Source of the DNA: Cochliopodium minus
Taxonomy: Eukaryota > Discosea > Himatismenida > Cochliopodiidae
Assembly: GCA_024220525.1 (NCBI GenBank)
Contig: JAMYWO010000349.1
Coordinates: forward strand, 1 to 37,235
Length of the DNA stretch: 37,235 bases
Direction of reading: 5' to 3'
In this document: one piece after another, positions 34,001 to 37,235 of the stretch
Layout: each line of letters opens with the position of its first letter
Position numbering within the stretch: the stretch's first letter is position 1
Made by a program: the position numbers and the translations under genes
The notes under the pieces: model-generated
What the model was told of the DNA's origin: nothing
The model's input: the letters and a program-made list of their open reading frames with translations, nothing else
The model's database searches: none

Positions 34001-34976
34001 CCAATATATTGAAGTTGTTGTACTCACTCAAAATAATTTCCACATTGGGACATGGCTAATAAGGAAATTTTGATTTATATTAAAAGTATATTTGTAAGAG
34101 TGAATGATAGATATTTTATTTAAAATAAAAATATTTTCTCAAGATTTGGATTTGAAATGAGGAATCCTCAAAAAATAATTTTTATAAAATAATAAAATGA
34201 CTAAAGTAAAAATAATGTTCGCGGGTATTTGCAAAATTGTAAGAATATTTCAAATCATACCTTGATATTGACAAATATCTTTTGGAAATTGGAAAATTCT
34301 GGCCTTTCTTGATGTTTCAACAAAATCAATTTTATCTGATTGGTTTCATTGCTGGAAAAATGAGTGGAGCAGAAATGGACTATGAGATCGAAGAAGATGG
34401 TAGTGGTGAAATGATCGTCAATCATCACCCATTCCTTCAAAAATAAAAATAATCTATTTTTTATCTCTGATTCATCAACTTCTCCATATATGAATCTATT
34501 CGCATTGTTGTATCTGTATTTAAAATATATATATTTGTTGGTTTCCAAAATAAAATTTTTGTTTTTTTTTTACAATTCCTGCAAAAGGTTGAATAATGAA
34601 TCTGGTGTGGACCATGTTCTGAAAGTAAATATCATATATCTGTAGTATCGTTTGAAATTATAATCTGGTTTTTTGGTATAGGGATTACAATTGAGATATA
34701 GTGTTAATATATTTTTGTATATATTTCTTTAATTTTAATACCGCTCCATATGATCCATTCACATATCCTTTTAAATGTTGCTCTATCTATTGTGGGATGA
34801 TCATTCTCCCTCGAGCTCTTACTCTTGAATTCCACCCCATCTATCTTTTCATAATCTATCTTCTCGTAATACTTCTGTATATCTACATCTTTCCTCGAAA
34901 ATAATGATGATAATCTTCTGTTTGATAAGAGGGATTTGTTCCTCTTTAATTTCAACGATAATGATTGATTCTTCAT
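31016..34976 (-). CDS. RasGEF with N-terminal LTE domain and PB1-like domain
   Basis: Seven exons on the minus strand: 34976-34742, 34664-34574, 34513-34261, 34055-33753, 33479-33260, 33069-32653, 32550-31016 (1017 aa; exact multiple of 3). N-terminal RasGEF_N/LTE region: C-E-W-I-I-W-S, then F-T-F-R-T-W-S-T-P-D-S-L-F-N-L-L. CDC25-type catalytic domain (~195-475): I-A-H-H-M-T-F-I-D, A-N-I-K-R-F-N, I-K-I-A-R, R-L-P-Y-L-W, N-Y-R-Q and L-P-Y-M-P-I-H-L-K-D-L. Then a PB1/ubiquitin-like fold (~480-560, I-L-V-T-F-N-F-K-D), a ~300-residue Ser/Asn/Pro-rich linker and a C-terminal ~90-residue alpha/beta unit. It activates a Ras-family GTPase by GDP release; the PB1-like part is probably for partner binding. 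Confidence 0.85.
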
Positions 34977-35466
34977 TAACTTTTATAAACAAAAAAATTG
35001 AGGGATTATTCTTTTAGAAGAATAGAGGGATCTCAAAGTTTTGTGTTATATTTTCAAATCAAATTTTTTATTTTATAAATTTATCCTAATTTTTAATTTC
35101 TTTCTATTTTTTTGGTTGATGAGGATCTCTAAAAAAACATGTGAGGATATATAACACAAGCAATGAATGTATTCCCAAAGAAAAAAAAAAATGGGAGAAA
35201 TGCAAAAGGTGATTTTGATATTTTCTAGATGGATCAAAATATTTTGCATTTTTGTTGAGTGAATCTTCTTTGAAATCTTCATTTATTTCTTGATTAATCA
35301 AACATCTATTTAACAATGAATCCTTATATCTCAATCTTTTTTATTTGCGGGTTATTTCTTGAATTTTGATTAAAATTTCATTAAATATTTCTTTTCGCAA
35401 TGTGTGATAATAATTAGTGTAATTTATTGATGAATCTATTTTTGGATTGTGGTTTTTTTTTTTGGA
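34977..35466. other. intergenic between RasGEF and PI3K; possible minus-strand ORF
   Basis: A minus-strand ATG at 35282 opens 69 codons to 35073 with hydrophobic runs, and another frame (35104-35334) is open but starts without ATG. Neither has a recognisable domain, and T-rich bias makes hydrophobic shadows common here. The right part (35415-35466) is the 3' flank of the PI3-kinase gene and is duplicated at 607-663. Confidence 0.35.
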
Positions 35467-37130
35467 TTAAAATATGTTGCATTGCTTATTGCATGAATAA
35501 ACCATATCCTTGTCTTGATGTTTAAAAACTCCTTCTTCAACCTTTTTTTTAAAGTCTTTTTTGCTATCGAAAGGAGTTAGAAACTTGGCCAAATCGAATA
35601 AAGAATTAGAAATTAACGAGCCTATCCCCATTTGATCTGCAAGTTTGAGTGCAAAAGAAATGATATATTCTCTTTCTTCACATAAAACTCTGTGAGAATG
35701 ATACATTCTATCTAAAAAATATGACCAACAATTATTTGCCAAACAAAGAGTTTTAAAGTTGACGGGTATTGGAAACTGCGCTGTATCAACAGCAGGCTTG
35801 TCCCCATAAATATAGCCAAAATCAATGTTCAACATTCTGTCATTGGAAATGATCATGTTGTCTTGATGTCTATCTCCAAGACCTAAAACATATCCAGACA
35901 CAAACATTGCCACAGCTGATGCCATCAGTTTGCGAGTGTAAGCATAATCCAGTTTGTTGTGGGAATAACCATGCATCCCTTTAATAAAAGTAAATGAATT
36001 GTGGTCATTCATTTCTCTAATAGATCTTCTTGGTTCATCAACACACTCAATTAACCCAGTTTTGGAAGTACAGCTACCAAGGATTTGTACATCGTATCTA
36101 ACTGCCTGAACAAGTTCGTCTTCATATTTCACCTCTTTTTTTTTCCAAATCTTATTGAGGATTTTTAACAAAGTGCTCATATATGCATCCACTCTTAAAT
36201 CATCTCCCTTTTTGAAAATGTAATCTTTTTGGGAATCTTCAAAGGTGAATGTTATGTGTTTTGCTTTTGTTGCTGATTGGTATATCTTCTTGACATAAAT
36301 CTTTTTTATTTTTTGTCTATTAAAATTTATTTGAGGGTTCTCTATTGTTTCGTGCTCCTTCATATCTTTCAGTATGTTCTCCAATTTCAAATACATATTT
36401 CCATTTATAATGGGATCCAAATCTTTGATTTTCTTATATTTCGGATCTTTTTCTTCTATTTCTTGAATTATATTATTGACATTTGATTCTTTTCCATTTT
36501 GCAAATCTAAGTCAATTTCTTGGTTGGAATAAGAATTGGAATTTTCTATTTTTTCTAATTTTCTGATGGGTTCTTTTTTTTTTTTTGTGAGATTGAGTTC
36601 CAAAGCCTTGAAATAGAAAATCTCCTTTGAATCTCTCTTTATTTCCTTTGGATTATGAATTTTTAGCCATTTTAATTTATATCCTGGGAAAATGACATCA
36701 AATTTGAAATCAACTTCAATGTTCTTGCAATTTTTGATTTTTTCGTAATTATTGATTGTCATAAACTTTCTATCTGACATATTAACAAAATGAAATTCCA
36801 CAATTCCAATTTTGTTTGTGTTTTCATCCAATATTAAAGATTGATTTGCAAGTTCACTGCACCCTGAAAATTGAGAAGCATTTGCATCTTTTTGGAAATA
36901 AAAAAGTAATGTGGGAATAAAGAAGAAGACATTGAAGAATGGATTGATGTTTTGTATTTTGTGAGAAAAATTGGATTGAACAAGCCAAAGATGTTTTTCA
37001 TTTTTTCTTTGAATTCACCATTTTGTATTTCAGCATTTTTAGGATAATATTTGATAGATTTTTTCCGATTTTGATTGACCTTATATAAAGCTGGATATAT
37101 TAATGAGTTTTTATCCATCTTTTGATCCAT
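35467..37130 (-). CDS. PI3-kinase-like lipid kinase with C-terminal CaaX-type box
   Basis: Two exons: 37130-37019 and 36863-35467 (502 aa; exact multiple of 3). The donor (aatG|gtgaat) is inferred from frame. The last ~290 residues are a PI3/PI4-kinase catalytic domain: I-F-K-K-G-D-D-L-R (N-lobe), G-L-I-E-C-V, L-G-L-G-D-R-H-Q-D-N (catalytic loop), N-I-D-F-G-Y (DFG). The catalytic and metal-binding residues are all present, so it should be active. The usual GDDLRQD is GDDLRVD. Short for a PI3K (no clear RBD, C2 or helical domain), and the first ~200 residues are charged and unfamiliar. The sequence ends C-N-I-F, a CaaX-like box. The PI3K class is not resolved. Confidence 0.85.
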
Positions 37131-37165
37131 TTGTTAAATTTTTTTTTTTTTTTTTCTAAATAAGG

Positions 37166-37181
37166 TTTTTGCAATAAGGCG
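37166..37181 (-). promoter_or_regulatory. upstream motif shared with first small gene
   Basis: Reverse complement of CGCCTTATTGCAAAAA, about 35-50 nt before the PI3-kinase ATG. It is identical to the motif at 57-72 before the ATG at 112. The T-run between (37141-37155) is the A-rich leader of this gene read on the minus strand. Confidence 0.45.
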
Positions 37182-37235
37182 AACTCTCCGATTGGAACAG
37201 TTATGTCCTCTTGAATTTTAATTCCGACTTTGAGT

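Noticed and set aside
1-37235. tRNA or rRNA genes and CRISPR arrays
   Set aside because: No B-box-like GTTCRANNC string in a plausible fold, no rRNA-like block, and repeats are simple tandem or pairwise.

Overview
The window is nuclear DNA from a eukaryotic microbe. It is strongly AT-rich (roughly 70% A+T by eye) and gene-dense. Almost every gene is split by short introns of about 48-385 nt, all GT-AG and mostly with GTAA-type donors. Genes lie on both strands and use the standard code: TAA, TAG and TGA all end genes here. CIAO1, GPN1, RasGEF, PI3-kinase and calponin-type CH proteins are eukaryotic families. The richness in Ras/PI3K/RCC1/LRR signalling proteins, A-rich leaders before start codons and small introns suggest a free-living amoeboid protist (Amoebozoa, Heterolobosea or Anaeramoeba-like). 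The sequence alone does not fix the lineage. There are no bacterial operons, CRISPR arrays or recognisable tRNA/rRNA genes.

Layout. 1-1.2 kb: a duplication-derived end with two related small membrane proteins and a truncated copy of the PI3-kinase 3' end. 1.2-2.6 kb: CIAO1 WD40 protein (cytosolic Fe-S assembly). 2.8-3.4 kb (-): a probable mitochondrial coiled-coil protein. 3.5-5.9 kb: a four-exon GTPase with a membrane/DUF697-like segment and a C-terminal RING. 6.1-9.0 kb (-): a nine-exon LRR protein. 9.1-10.5 kb (-): GPN1 GTPase. 10.5-11.4 kb: intergenic with a ~155-bp duplicated block. 11.4-12.9 kb: a membrane-anchored DnaJ-type protein with no J domain. 13.0-17.0 kb: two tandem RCC1-repeat genes that have undergone gene conversion. 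17.5-17.9 kb: an orphan exon. 18.1-20.1 kb: a PLP-fold (ACC-deaminase-like) protein with a CCCH zinc finger. 20.3-21.5 kb: a two-TM protein. 21.8-22.0 kb (-): a SAM-domain mini-protein. 22.5-23.8 kb (-): an EEP nuclease/phosphatase. 23.9-26.7 kb (-): a CH-domain/coiled-coil protein. 27.0-27.6 kb (-): a small membrane protein. 27.7-30.8 kb: an NAD(P)-fold protein fused to a degenerate acyl-CoA-synthetase-like domain. 31.0-35.0 kb (-): a RasGEF with a PB1-like domain. 35.5-37.1 kb (-): a PI3-kinase with a CaaX-like tail.

Gene models were joined by hand from splice signals and frame. For all but one multi-exon gene the exon lengths sum to an exact multiple of three; the exception is the EEP gene, which carries an apparent frame break. 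RasGEF, PI3K, the CH protein and the GTPase-RING point to a signalling/cytoskeletal neighbourhood, but the genes are not a single pathway; CIAO1 and GPN1 are housekeeping. The least conventional architectures are the GTPase-RING, the PLP-fold/CCCH protein, the J-less DnaJ, the SDR/pseudo-synthetase fusion and the possibly prenylated PI3K.
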